From Paracoccaceae bacterium (lineage in GTDB: Bacteria; Pseudomonadota; Alphaproteobacteria; Rhodobacterales; Rhodobacteraceae): DNA of 47,817 bases. Below the pieces are notes generated by a model. The model was not told the origin of the DNA. It saw nothing but the letters and a program-made list of their open reading frames with translations, and did not search any database. Shown here piece by piece: positions 20,501 through 27,672 of the stretch. Location of the stretch: assembly GCA_024227475.1 (NCBI GenBank), contig JAAEUI010000359.1, positions 1 through 47,817 of the forward strand. The letters run 5' to 3'. Made by a program: the position numbers and the translations under genes. The stretch's first letter is position 1. Every line of letters starts with the position of its first letter.

Positions 20501-21299
20501 GCTGTCCAATGCGACGGGTATCGATCACACGCACCTGGCGAAGGAAAAAGAGGACGAAAAAATCCGTTTCCGCGATGTTGCCGCCCAACCGCGCAAGATC
20601 ATTTCGTCGCCAACATGGTCCGGGATTGAGAGCGAGGAAGTTTGCTATAACGCGGGCTACACCAACGTTCACGAGCTGATCCCGTGGCGAACACTGACAG
20701 GCCGTCAGCAGCTCTATCAGGATCACCTGTGGATGCTGGCATTCGGCGAAGGGTTCTGTTCTTATCGTCCTCCGGTTGACCTCAAGACCACTACGGCCAA
20801 GGAAGACCAGCCGCACGTGGTGCTGAACTTCATCACCCCGCACCAGAAATGGGGCATTCACTCGACCTATTCGGACAACCTGCTGATGCTGACGCTGAAC
20901 CGGGGCGGACCTTGTGTCTGGATCTCGGAAGTTGATGCCAAGAAAGCCGGGATTGTGGATAACGACTGGATCGAAGCCTATAACGTGAACGGTTCTCTGA
21001 CTGCACGCGCGGTTGTTTCTCAGCGGGTGAAGGAGGGCATGACGCTGATGTATCACGCGCAAGAGAAGATCGTGAACACGCCGGGTTCCGAGAAAACCGG
21101 AAAACGGGGTGGTATCCACAACTCTGTGACCCGTACCACACTGAAGCCAACGCATATGATCGGTGGCTACGCCCATCAATCATATGGTTTCAACTACTAC
21201 GGTACAGTTGGTTCCAACCGTGACGAGTTCGTGATCATTCGTAAAATGAAGAACGTCGACTGGCTCGATGAGCCTGCAACGGAAGGAGCAGCACAATGA
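17580..21299 (+). CDS. narG: NarG, respiratory nitrate reductase catalytic subunit
   Basis: NarG is the membrane-bound, cytoplasm-facing molybdenum subunit that reduces nitrate to nitrite with electrons from NarH. The 1239-residue protein is full length. The N-terminal FS0 cluster ligands are His51, Cys55, Cys59 and Cys94, each shifted by two from E. coli NarG. The molybdenum ligand Asp223 lies in YCDLPPASP. Further molybdopterin-binding motifs include WGSNVPQTRTPDAHF and the C-terminal molydopterin dinucleotide-binding domain around GFNYYGTVGSNRDE. There is no Tat signal beyond the vestigial N-terminal leader usual for NarG. It overlaps both narK and narH by four bases, which indicates tight coupling. 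Confidence 0.98.
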   Translation: MSHLLDRLNFFQSKELDRFSNGHGQTTRESRDWEDTYRNRWRHDKIVRSTHGVNCTGSCSWKIYVKSGIVTWETQQTDYPRTRPDLPNHEPRGCQRGASYSWYLYSANRVKNPLIRGRLMKAWRRMRETMNATSAWKALQEDPILRASYVKTRGKGGFIRASWDEATEIIAAANAYTAKTYGPDRVFGFSPIPAMSMVSYAAGSRYLSLLGGVCMSFYDWYCDLPPASPMTWGEQTDVPESADWYNAGFLLVWGSNVPQTRTPDAHFYTEARYSGTKSAVITPDYSEAAKFGDIWLNPKQGTDAALAMAMGHVILREFHVDRQAEYFEDYCRKYSDFPMLVKLDEKDGKLVPGRFLRAGDLKDKLGEDNNPEWKTVAWDGKSKGLVSPNGSIGYRWGEDGEWNLEERAAEAETELSMSFILEEDHDNIVGVDFPYFGGQASEHFVKCEHPDVLTKNIPAKRIKTADGDVLVATVFDLFCANYGLDRGMGGEWVATDYSEDIPYTPAWAEKITGVSAEKISTVAREFALNAEKTNGKSMVIIGAAMNHWYHMDMNYRGVINMLVMCGCVGQSGGGWSHYVGQEKLRPQTGWQPLAFGLDWSRPPRHMNATSAWYAHTDQWRYETLTADEILSPTAPEGDWDASIIDYNIRAERMGWLPSAPQLKTNPFEVAKAAKAAGKEIPAYVAEQLKSGDLEMSCEDPDDPHNWPRNLFIWRSNLLGSSGKGHEYFLKHLLGTDNGVMGADLGEEGKQKSKEAKWHDEAPEGKLDLLVTIDFRMSTTAVYSDIVLPTASWYEKNDLNTSDMHPFIHPLQAAVDPAYESRSDWDIFKTIARKFSEVAPEILDTETDIVQLPLLHDVPAEIAQDQVRDWKKGECDLVPGKTAPAYIAVERDYPNLYKKFTSIGPLLDKLGNGGKGINWNTEVEVQQLRDLNGVVQDEGISEGMPKLETAIDAAEMILMLAPETNGKVAVKAWEQLSNATGIDHTHLAKEKEDEKIRFRDVAAQPRKIISSPTWSGIESEEVCYNAGYTNVHELIPWRTLTGRQQLYQDHLWMLAFGEGFCSYRPPVDLKTTTAKEDQPHVVLNFITPHQKWGIHSTYSDNLLMLTLNRGGPCVWISEVDAKKAGIVDNDWIEAYNVNGSLTARAVVSQRVKEGMTLMYHAQEKIVNTPGSEKTGKRGGIHNSVTRTTLKPTHMIGGYAHQSYGFNYYGTVGSNRDEFVIIRKMKNVDWLDEPATEGAAQ

Positions 21300-22825
21300 G
21301 AATTCGCGCGCAAATCGGAATGGTGCTGAACCTGGATAAGTGTATCGGCTGTCACACCTGTTCTGTTACCTGTAAAAACGTCTGGACCAGCCGCGAAGGT
21401 GTTGAATACGCGTGGTTTAACAATGTTGAGACCAAACCGGGCATCGGCTACCCGAAGAACTGGGAAGACCAAAGCCAGTGGAACGGGGGCTGGATCCGCA
21501 CCAAGGGCGGCAAACTGCAACCAAAACAGGGCGCGAAATGGCGTATCCTTTCCAATATCTTTGGTAACCCGGACCTGCCGGAAATCGACGACTACTATGA
21601 ACCGTTTGATTTTGACTATGATCACCTGAAATCCGCACCGGAAATGACGGCGTTCCCAACTGCGCGCCCGCGATCCAAAATATCCGGCGAGCGGATGGAG
21701 AAGATTGAATGGGGCCCGAACTGGGAGGAAATCCTCGGCGGTGAATTCTCCAAGCGGTCGAAGGACTATAACTTTGAGGGTGTGCAAAAGGACATTTACG
21801 GTCAGTTTGAAAACACCTTCATGATGTACTTGCCGCGGTTGTGTGAACACTGCCTTAACCCGGCCTGTGCAGCATCCTGCCCATCAGGTGCGATTTACAA
21901 GCGCGAAGAAGACGGCGTTGTCCTGATTGACCAGGAAAAATGCCGGGGCTGGCGCATGTGTGTCTCGGGCTGTCCTTACAAAAAGGTCTACTACAACTGG
22001 GAAAGCGGTAAATCCGAGAAATGCACTTTCTGCTATCCGCGCATCGAGAGCGGTATGCCGACGGTCTGTTCGGAAACCTGCGTTGGCCGGATCCGCTATC
22101 TGGGCGTCATGCTGTACGACGCTGACATGATCGAAGAGGCGGCAAATCAGGAGAACGAGAAAGACCTGTACCAGGCCCAGATCAATATGTTCCTTGATCC
22201 AAACGATCCCGAGGTTCAGCGCCAGGCTGCCGATCAGGGCATTCCGCAGGACTGGCTGGAAAGCGCCAAGCACAGCCCGGTATGGAAAATGGCGATGGAC
22301 TGGAAAGTCGCCCTGCCGTTGCACCCGGAATACCGCACTTTGCCAATGGTCTGGTACATCCCGCCATTGTCACCGATCCAGAGCGCTGCAGAGGCCGGCA
22401 AGATCGGGCATGACGGCGAAATGCCGGACGTGAAGTCGCTGCGCATTCCGGTACGCTATCTGGCGAACATGCTGACTGCAGGAGATGAAGCCCCGGTGGT
22501 CAGTGCGCTGGAACGGATGCTGGCGATGCGGGCCTATATGCGGAGCAAAACCGTGGATGGTGCCATCGATGAAGGCATAGCTGCACGCGTAGGTATGTCG
22601 GGTCGGGTGATCGAGGACATGTATAAAACCATGGCCATCGCTAACTATGAGGACCGGTTTGTCATTCCAACCACTCACCGTGAGCACGTCGAGGAGGCAT
22701 TTGACCTGCGCGGTGGCTGCGGCTTTACGGACGGTAATGGGTGCTCGCCGGGGATCAGCGAAGGTTCGCTGTTTGGCGGCAAGAAAAAGAAAAAGCCCCT
22801 GACCCTGCCGTCGGAGACGTTCTGA
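21296..22825 (+). CDS. narH: NarH, nitrate reductase iron-sulfur subunit
   Basis: NarH passes electrons from the NarI hemes to NarG through four Fe-S clusters. In the 509-residue protein the cysteine groups are Cys16/19/22/26, Cys183/186/191/195, Cys216/222/226 and Cys243/246/258/262. In the third group Trp219 replaces the second cysteine, the known substitution that makes one centre [3Fe-4S] rather than [4Fe-4S]. The C-terminus carries a lysine-rich tail. The start overlaps narG (ATGA) and the stop shares its last base with the narJ ATG. Confidence 0.98.
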   Translation: MRIRAQIGMVLNLDKCIGCHTCSVTCKNVWTSREGVEYAWFNNVETKPGIGYPKNWEDQSQWNGGWIRTKGGKLQPKQGAKWRILSNIFGNPDLPEIDDYYEPFDFDYDHLKSAPEMTAFPTARPRSKISGERMEKIEWGPNWEEILGGEFSKRSKDYNFEGVQKDIYGQFENTFMMYLPRLCEHCLNPACAASCPSGAIYKREEDGVVLIDQEKCRGWRMCVSGCPYKKVYYNWESGKSEKCTFCYPRIESGMPTVCSETCVGRIRYLGVMLYDADMIEEAANQENEKDLYQAQINMFLDPNDPEVQRQAADQGIPQDWLESAKHSPVWKMAMDWKVALPLHPEYRTLPMVWYIPPLSPIQSAAEAGKIGHDGEMPDVKSLRIPVRYLANMLTAGDEAPVVSALERMLAMRAYMRSKTVDGAIDEGIAARVGMSGRVIEDMYKTMAIANYEDRFVIPTTHREHVEEAFDLRGGCGFTDGNGCSPGISEGSLFGGKKKKKPLTLPSETF

Positions 22826-23535
22826 TGACCAAAACACTTAGAGCATTCTCAGCACTGTTGTGTTACCCGACCGCTGAGCTGAAATCGGCGGTTGAGGAAA
22901 TCGAAACTGTGCTGAAAGCAGAGGGATTTCTCAGCGATTCCGAACAGAAAGGCCTTGCACCTTTGCTGCGTGAATTGGCACAAGACGATCTTTATGATCT
23001 GCAGGAACGGTTTGTTGCTCAGTTTGATCGTTCCCGCACCCTCTCTCTTAACCTGTTTGAGCACGTTCACGGCGAAAGCCGGGACCGGGGCGGGGCGATG
23101 GTTGATTTGCTGGAAACCTATCGCGCTGGCGGGTTTGAGCCTGACACCACCGAATTGCCGGATCATCTGCCGATGCTGCTGGAGTTCCTGTCGACCCGGC
23201 CATTGGAAGAAGCAAAGGAACTGCTGGGAGAGGCCTCGCATATTCTGGAAGCGCTGAATGTCCGCCTGTCCCGGCGCGAGAGTTCCTATGCCGGGGTTTT
23301 GGAGGCACTGATGCAGTTTGCGGACCTCACCGTTGATTCAGAAGCCGTTGCTGAACTGCTGAGCGAAGACGACGACGACCCCGATGATCTTGAGGCGCTA
23401 GATGCAGTTTGGGAGGAATCCCAGGTCACATTTGGTCCTGATCCGAACGCTGGTTGCCCGCAGGTGCGCGACATGCTCGCCAAAATGGATACACCTATCA
23501 ACGCTGCGCCGGTCCCACCGGCTGCAGCTGAATAA
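22825..23535 (+). CDS. narJ: NarJ, nitrate reductase maturation chaperone
   Basis: NarJ is a cytoplasmic TorD/DmsD-family chaperone that binds apo-NarG, allows molybdenum cofactor insertion and times membrane attachment of NarGH. The 236-residue all-helical protein starts MTKTLRAFSALLCYPTAEL and contains the family hallmark region SLNLFEHVHGESRDRGGAMVDLL and LPDHLPMLLEFLS. A very acidic stretch (EDDDDPDDLEALD) lies near residue 190. The ATG shares a base with the narH stop; a 28-codon upstream extension is rejected because it lies inside narH. Confidence 0.96.
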   Translation: MTKTLRAFSALLCYPTAELKSAVEEIETVLKAEGFLSDSEQKGLAPLLRELAQDDLYDLQERFVAQFDRSRTLSLNLFEHVHGESRDRGGAMVDLLETYRAGGFEPDTTELPDHLPMLLEFLSTRPLEEAKELLGEASHILEALNVRLSRRESSYAGVLEALMQFADLTVDSEAVAELLSEDDDDPDDLEALDAVWEESQVTFGPDPNAGCPQVRDMLAKMDTPINAAPVPPAAAE

Positions 23536-23546
23536 TGGAGGCACAG

Positions 23547-24227
23547 ATGCACGAATTTCTGTTCGGAACATATCCCTATATAGCGCTGTCGGTTTTGGTA
23601 ATTGGGTCAGTTGCCCGTTACGAGCGTGACCCTTTCACCTGGAAATCATCCTCAAGCCAATTACTGCGGCGCAAACAGCTGATTTTAGGATCGATCCTGT
23701 TTCACGTCGGTGTGCTGGTCATCTTTTTCGGCCACCTCATTGGCCTCTTGACGCCGATCGCCATTTTTGACGCGCTCGGGATCAGCCATGGTGCAAAGCA
23801 GATTCTTGCGATTGCAGCAGGCGGAGTTGCCGGGGCTATGGCGCTGATCGGGGGCGGTATGCTGTTACACCGCCGGATGACCGATCCGCGTATCCTGGCC
23901 ACGACCACATTCGCAGACACCGGTATTCTGTCTTTGCTGCTGGCGCAACTGGTGCTGGGCGTTGGAACGATATTCGTATCGCTACAGCATCTTGATGGGC
24001 ACGAAATGACAACTTTCATGTCCTGGGCGCAGGGTATCTTTACCTTTGATCCGGAGGCCGCGAGCTATATTGAGCATGCTCACATCGTCTTTAGGCTGCA
24101 TTTGTTCCTGGGGCTGACGATCTTCCTGCTGTTTCCGTTCACGCGGCTGGTTCATATCTTGTCCGTGCCGCTGCGTTATCTGACGCGGCCGGGCTATCAG
24201 ATCGTACGCTCGCGACGCAAAGAATAG
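23547..24227 (+). CDS. narI: NarI, nitrate reductase cytochrome b subunit
   Basis: NarI is the five-helix diheme membrane subunit that oxidises quinol at the periplasmic side and feeds NarH. The 226-residue protein matches E. coli NarI (225). Heme ligands are His53 and His63 in helix 2 and His185 and His203 in helix 5, in register with the E. coli histidines. The ATG at 23547 has GGAGG at 23537-23541; an ATG at 23535 that overlaps the narJ stop leaves this site inside the gene and is less likely. The C-terminal tail is basic. Confidence 0.97.
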   Translation: MHEFLFGTYPYIALSVLVIGSVARYERDPFTWKSSSSQLLRRKQLILGSILFHVGVLVIFFGHLIGLLTPIAIFDALGISHGAKQILAIAAGGVAGAMALIGGGMLLHRRMTDPRILATTTFADTGILSLLLAQLVLGVGTIFVSLQHLDGHEMTTFMSWAQGIFTFDPEAASYIEHAHIVFRLHLFLGLTIFLLFPFTRLVHILSVPLRYLTRPGYQIVRSRRKE

Positions 24228-24238
24228 GGGTAAGGGTT

Positions 24239-25036
24239 TTGAACAAACCTTTATTCCCTGACGTGACCGTCAATGGCGAAGTGATCTCTGCTGCCGAGGT
24301 GGCGGCAGAGGCACAAAACCACACGGCTCCGGCGGGTAAACCCGGCGTCGCGTGGCGAAAAGCAGCGCAGGCATTGGTGATCAGGACGCTGCTGTTGCAA
24401 GAGGCCCACAAGGCCGGAGTTGGGGCCACGCCGCAAGAGCTGCGTAAGGGCCAGGTTGAGACCGACGAAGAGGCCCTGATCCGCGCGGTGATGGAGACCG
24501 GGGTAACCCCGGACGCAGTGGACGAGGCGGCCGTTCGCGCCGCCTACGACACTAATCCTGATCGGTTTCGCGCCCCTGCACTGTACGAACCGGCACACAT
24601 CCTGTTTGCCGCGGCGCCAGAGAATGCGGGTGACCGGGAACAGGCGCTGAAGCGTGCACAAGCGGCGTTGGTTATCCTGACAAAGAAGCCGGGCGCATTC
24701 GCTGATCTGGCGAAAAACGAAAGCGATTGTCCCTCTCGCGAGGCCGGTGGACATCTGGGCCAGATTGGCCCTGGCGATACGGTGCCCGAGTTTGAATCGG
24801 CGCTGGCGGCTTTGGAGGAGGGCAAGATCAGCTCGGAGCCGGTGGCCAGCCGCTACGGGTTTCACATCATCCGACTGGACGCGGTGGCGAAAGGTGCGGC
24901 ATTGCCGTTTGAAACCGTGCGACCGCGTTTGAAAGAAGCTCTGGAGAAAGCCGCCTGGGCTGATGCGGCACGGCGGTTCAGCCACGCGCTGGTTGCGAGG
25001 GCTGAGATCAGCGGGATTGAGATGGGCCGGCCGTAA
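24239..25036 (+). CDS. NifM-like parvulin-type peptidyl-prolyl isomerase
   Basis: This is a 265-residue protein with an N-terminal helical region (to about 115) and a C-terminal parvulin domain (about 117-220). It shows the typical EPAHILF, FADLAKNESDCPS, GGHLGQIGPGDTVPEFE and SRYGFHIIRLD segments. There is no signal peptide, so it should act in the cytoplasm, unlike PpiD or SurA. It begins 11 bases after narI with a TTG start (GTAAGGG upstream), so it is the last gene of the nar operon. A parvulin gene follows narI in several other bacteria, for example pseudomonads, suggesting a role in folding or assembly of NarGHI or its chaperone. The specific client is not known. Confidence 0.82.
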   Translation: MNKPLFPDVTVNGEVISAAEVAAEAQNHTAPAGKPGVAWRKAAQALVIRTLLLQEAHKAGVGATPQELRKGQVETDEEALIRAVMETGVTPDAVDEAAVRAAYDTNPDRFRAPALYEPAHILFAAAPENAGDREQALKRAQAALVILTKKPGAFADLAKNESDCPSREAGGHLGQIGPGDTVPEFESALAALEEGKISSEPVASRYGFHIIRLDAVAKGAALPFETVRPRLKEALEKAAWADAARRFSHALVARAEISGIEMGRP

Positions 25037-25385
25037 ACAGCGAATGCGACCGCGCCAATTGGCCGACAGAGAAACTCTTACCCTCAATGATGATCAGAGT
25101 TGTTGAGCCACTCAGTCCACAATACCCAGGCTGCGGCCGAAATCTGTATAGCAGGTCTTGCTCCGGAACCGCACAAGTTGCGCCTCGTCAACGGTCTCTG
25201 GTTCAAGATAGTATGACGTGATCCCAGTACCTTCCAGTATTCGGTTCATCATGTTGAACAACGCACAGGTCTGGACTGCGTCAAACAGTGCGGCCTCGGA
25301 CCAGCCAGCGTCGTAGACTGCAGCGGCATCTGCCTCCACCATCTTGGTTGGCGTCAAAGTCAATTTAGCGACATAGGCTAAAGCG

Positions 25386-25420
25386 TTTCTACATAAACTT
25401 GAGACAAGTTAATGTAGAAA
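25386..25420. repeat. Stem-loop 1 of the inserted element
   Basis: Arms of 16 bases (25386-25401 and 25405-25420) pair with a single A-A mismatch around a three-base loop. The inner part of the stem is AACTTG/CAAGTT, shared with stem-loop 2. Confidence 0.85.
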
Positions 25421-25449
25421 TCGCCGGTCTATGGTGCTGATAACGTAGC

Positions 25450-25490
25450 AGTTTCGGGTTTCACTTGTGGTTCAAGTTAAACCCGAAACT
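25450..25490. repeat. Stem-loop 2 of the inserted element
   Basis: Arms of 18 bases (25450-25467 and 25473-25490) pair with one mismatch around a five-base loop. The inner ACTTG/CAAGT core repeats that of stem-loop 1, while the outer part is different and GC-richer. Confidence 0.85.
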
Positions 25491-25969
25491 CTCTAGTATT
25501 GGCTTCAGCTTTGGGCTGACGGGGGCGGTGCCCGGGTCATCCACAAGCGCCTCGATGGTTTCGACATCAACGCCATGTGCTTTGGCGTGCACGCTATGAG
25601 CACCATGGCAAAACGAGCAGGCGTTCAACCCCGAAACGTAAGCGGCAATCAGCTCCCGTTCTGCTATGCTCAGATCGCTTTCACCGCGCAAAAGGCTGTC
25701 ATGATAGGCCAAAAGGGGTGCGGGAAGAAAGTGCCAAACCCGGCGCGCTGAAACGGGTTCAAAAGTAGTGCCGCGACATGCTTTTCAGCAACGGCGTTGT
25801 TTGAGGCAGGCCACTGCCAGCGCCGGAACAGAAAAACGCGATGCTCTTTGGATCAGCGGGATCGAGACGGGCGGAACTTGAGGGCTGGTTTACTGGGTCG
25901 CGTGAAATTGGGTGGCAGAGGTCGAGCCATGTCCTGGATGGCCGTCGACCCGCCGCTCAGAATGACCAC

Positions 25970-26521
25970 TCACAGGTAATCAGCGGTGGTCACTACTTTG
26001 GCGTAACTGGAGGCAAGAGGAGCCATAATTGCGGCGTGCACTTTGTCCGCGGAGACTTCGATACCGGCATGGGTAATACCAGCCGCCGCGCACGCGTCAT
26101 GCACGATTGTGACCTTGAAGCCAAGATCAACGGCAGAACGCGCCGTTGCATCGATGCACATCTGGCTCATGGCACCACACAGCGTGAGGTTCTCAATGTT
26201 GGCGTTTCGCAGAACAGCTTCCAGGTTGGTTCCCATGAAACTGTTTGGCCTTTGTTTCTTAATCACCACTTCGCCATCAATCGGGGAAACGATTATGTTT
26301 GTTTCGCTTCCTTCAGTTCCAGGATGAAAAAAAGGGGCCTTTGCGGATGCCGCGACGTGGCGAATGTGGACGACCCTTGTATCCTTTGACCTGGCCACTT
26401 CGAGCAGGCTGGCCGCATTCCGGGCCGCGTTCTCCATATCGGGCAGCGGCATCTTGCAGTCGGGGAAACTTAAGAAATAGTCGTTCTGAATGTCGATCAA
26501 GATCAGTGCTGATGTGCTCAT
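25970..26521 (-). CDS. Isochorismatase-family cysteine hydrolase
   Basis: The 183-residue protein is a complete isochorismatase-like alpha/beta hydrolase. The catalytic triad is visible as Asp10 (LILIDIQNDY), a lysine at 88-89 (VIKKQRPNSF) and Cys122 (GAMSQMCIDATARSA). Members of this family hydrolyse amides or vinyl ethers such as nicotinamide, N-carbamoylsarcosine or ureidoacrylate, and the sequence does not decide which. It is transcribed divergently from a GlxA-type regulator only 60 bases away, an arrangement often seen for such hydrolases and probably regulatory. A 190-base stretch downstream (25780-25969), before the broken AhpD gene, holds nothing I recognise. Confidence 0.85.
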   Translation of the reverse strand: MSTSALILIDIQNDYFLSFPDCKMPLPDMENAARNAASLLEVARSKDTRVVHIRHVAASAKAPFFHPGTEGSETNIIVSPIDGEVVIKKQRPNSFMGTNLEAVLRNANIENLTLCGAMSQMCIDATARSAVDLGFKVTIVHDACAAAGITHAGIEVSADKVHAAIMAPLASSYAKVVTTADYL

Positions 26522-26581
26522 GAATTGTACCTCCGGCTTTCTGGTTTACACGGTCAGGCACCGTGTTTACGATTGGCGGAT

Positions 26582-27514
26582 ATGACCAATGTTGTGCAAA
26601 ATACGCCATTCATAGCCCTCATCGCCTATGAGGGTGTTCAGATGTCGGCCGTGTTGGGTCTTAAGGACATTCTGGAAGTCGCGAACAGGTTTGCAGCCGA
26701 GGCCGATGTCGCCGCAATCACCCATGAAGTTTTGCAAACGCACGATATCCGAAACGATCGCACATTCGATGCCGTTGTCCTGCCACCGAATCTTGAGGCT
26801 GCAAGAGGTCAATCCGACCTGGAACTCCACCGTTGGATTGATACTCAGCACAGATCGGGCGCTACTATCTGTTCCGCATGTGCAGGCGCGTTTTGGTTGG
26901 GTTATGCAGGCATATTGGATGGACGGCCTGTGACGACCCACTGGGCATTGGAAGACGAGTTTCGCAAGACCTTCCCCAATACCCAGCTGAACCCGGAGCA
27001 TCTGTTGATCGATGACCACGACATTGTTACCGCCGGGGGGGTGATGGCCTGGATAGATCTGGGTGTGTACCTGATCAGACGATGGCTTGGCGCGGATATC
27101 TTATCAAAAACCTGCCGACAGATGTTGATCGACCCGACAGGGCGTGAGCAAAGAAATTATCGTAGTTTCCGACCCCGGCTGACGCATAACGATGCTGCAA
27201 TTCGTGGGTTGCAGCGTTGGATCGAGGGCAACACAGATGCTGACCTGTCAGTTTTTGAGTTGGCGCAACGCGCGGCTATGTCCGGGCGTTCGCTGCAAAG
27301 ACGATTCACCAATGCAACCGGCCTCACCCTAAGTCGATACGTTCAGCAGCTTCGGGTGGAGAAAGCCAAAGGCATGCTGGAGCGGACTTCCCTGACGGTA
27401 GCTGAGATTTGCTGGCGTGTTGGCTATCAGGATGTGTCGGCCTTCAGTCGTCTTTTCAAGTCCGTATCCGGCCTCAGCGCAGGTGATTACCGCAAGCGGT
27501 TTTCAATCAAATGA
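26582..27514 (+). CDS. GlxA-family AraC-type transcriptional regulator
   Basis: The 310-residue protein has an N-terminal DJ-1/PfpI-like (class I glutamine amidotransferase-like) domain, about 8-190, with the nucleophile-elbow region ICSACAGAFWLGYAGILDGR. A C-terminal AraC double helix-turn-helix (about 215-308) follows, with LSVFELAQRAAMSGRSLQRRF and VAEICWRVGYQDVSAFSRLFK. The ATG at 26582 is chosen because longer starts run into the divergent hydrolase promoter. By family, the N-terminal domain senses a ligand without catalysis. The probable target is the divergent isochorismatase-like gene; control of the mttB unit downstream is also possible. Confidence 0.85.
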   Translation: MTNVVQNTPFIALIAYEGVQMSAVLGLKDILEVANRFAAEADVAAITHEVLQTHDIRNDRTFDAVVLPPNLEAARGQSDLELHRWIDTQHRSGATICSACAGAFWLGYAGILDGRPVTTHWALEDEFRKTFPNTQLNPEHLLIDDHDIVTAGGVMAWIDLGVYLIRRWLGADILSKTCRQMLIDPTGREQRNYRSFRPRLTHNDAAIRGLQRWIEGNTDADLSVFELAQRAAMSGRSLQRRFTNATGLTLSRYVQQLRVEKAKGMLERTSLTVAEICWRVGYQDVSAFSRLFKSVSGLSAGDYRKRFSIK

Positions 27515-27590
27515 TTTTGCGCCTCAAAAATTGGATATGCTCCAAGGGTTTGGACCCTGCCTGTGGTGGGCCGGGTATGCAGTGAACTTT

Positions 27591-27613
27591 TCTGGATAGC
27601 TTGTCCAGATTTT
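27591..27613 (+). terminator. Small hairpin with T run between the GlxA-type regulator gene and mttB
   Basis: TCTGGATA (27591-27598) can pair with TGTCCAGA (27602-27609), giving eight base pairs including one wobble, with a three-base loop and four T residues after it. It lies 76 bases after the regulator stop and 60 before the methyltransferase start. It could be a weak terminator or, as DNA, an operator. Confidence 0.4.
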
Positions 27614-27672
27614 ACATTTGTTTTACTTCCTGGTTTGGCGAACTCTGATAGGGTCAGATCAGGGGGCGGAAA

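Larger units (their letters stand above)
25379..25495. mobile_element. 113-bp MITE-like insertion with TA target duplication
   Basis: The element spans 25381-25493, flanked by TA at 25379-25380 and 25494-25495. It contains two stem-loops around a 30-base centre. By hand, the first 22 bases of each end, read inward, match at 15 positions and share a block ending AACTTGA, so the ends are imperfect terminal inverted repeats. It encodes nothing. The TA duplication and small size fit a non-autonomous element mobilised by an IS630/Tc1-mariner-type transposase; no such transposase is in the window. The insertion boundary is supported by exact restoration of the interrupted reading frame when it is removed. 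Confidence 0.7.
25112..25779 (-). pseudogene. AhpD-like/carboxymuconolactone decarboxylase-family peroxidase, disrupted
   Basis: The minus strand holds two halves of one AhpD-like protein. The N-terminal half (25712 down to 25494) includes ERELIAAYVSGLNA and the redox site CSFCHGAH (CxxC plus His). The C-terminal half (25378 down to 25112) includes AYVAKLTLTPTKM and CALFNMMNRILEG. They are separated by a 113-bp insertion at a TA dinucleotide. Removing the insertion and one TA restores the family sequence LKPILAYVAKLTLTP in frame. Upstream, no good start is in frame with the N-terminal half. An ATG at 25779 with five further codons would be in frame if one base of the four-base run 25761-25764 were removed. 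That gives about 183 residues, the expected size, so a second lesion (a +1 frameshift) is likely. The hydroperoxide-reductase role is by family only. Confidence 0.8.

Noticed and set aside
19833-21179. Long minus-strand open frame (448 codons) within narG
   Set aside because: It is a shadow of narG: low-complexity, Arg/His-rich composition and no motif, while narG is intact on the other strand.
25421-25450. CRISPR-like repeat pair formed by the two hairpins around a 30-base spacer
   Set aside because: There are only two units, their outer arms differ, and frame restoration shows a single insertion event; this is not a CRISPR array.
25841-26389. Plus-strand open frame of 182 codons
   Set aside because: It lies opposite the isochorismatase-family gene, which has a complete catalytic triad; the plus-strand frame has no family resemblance.
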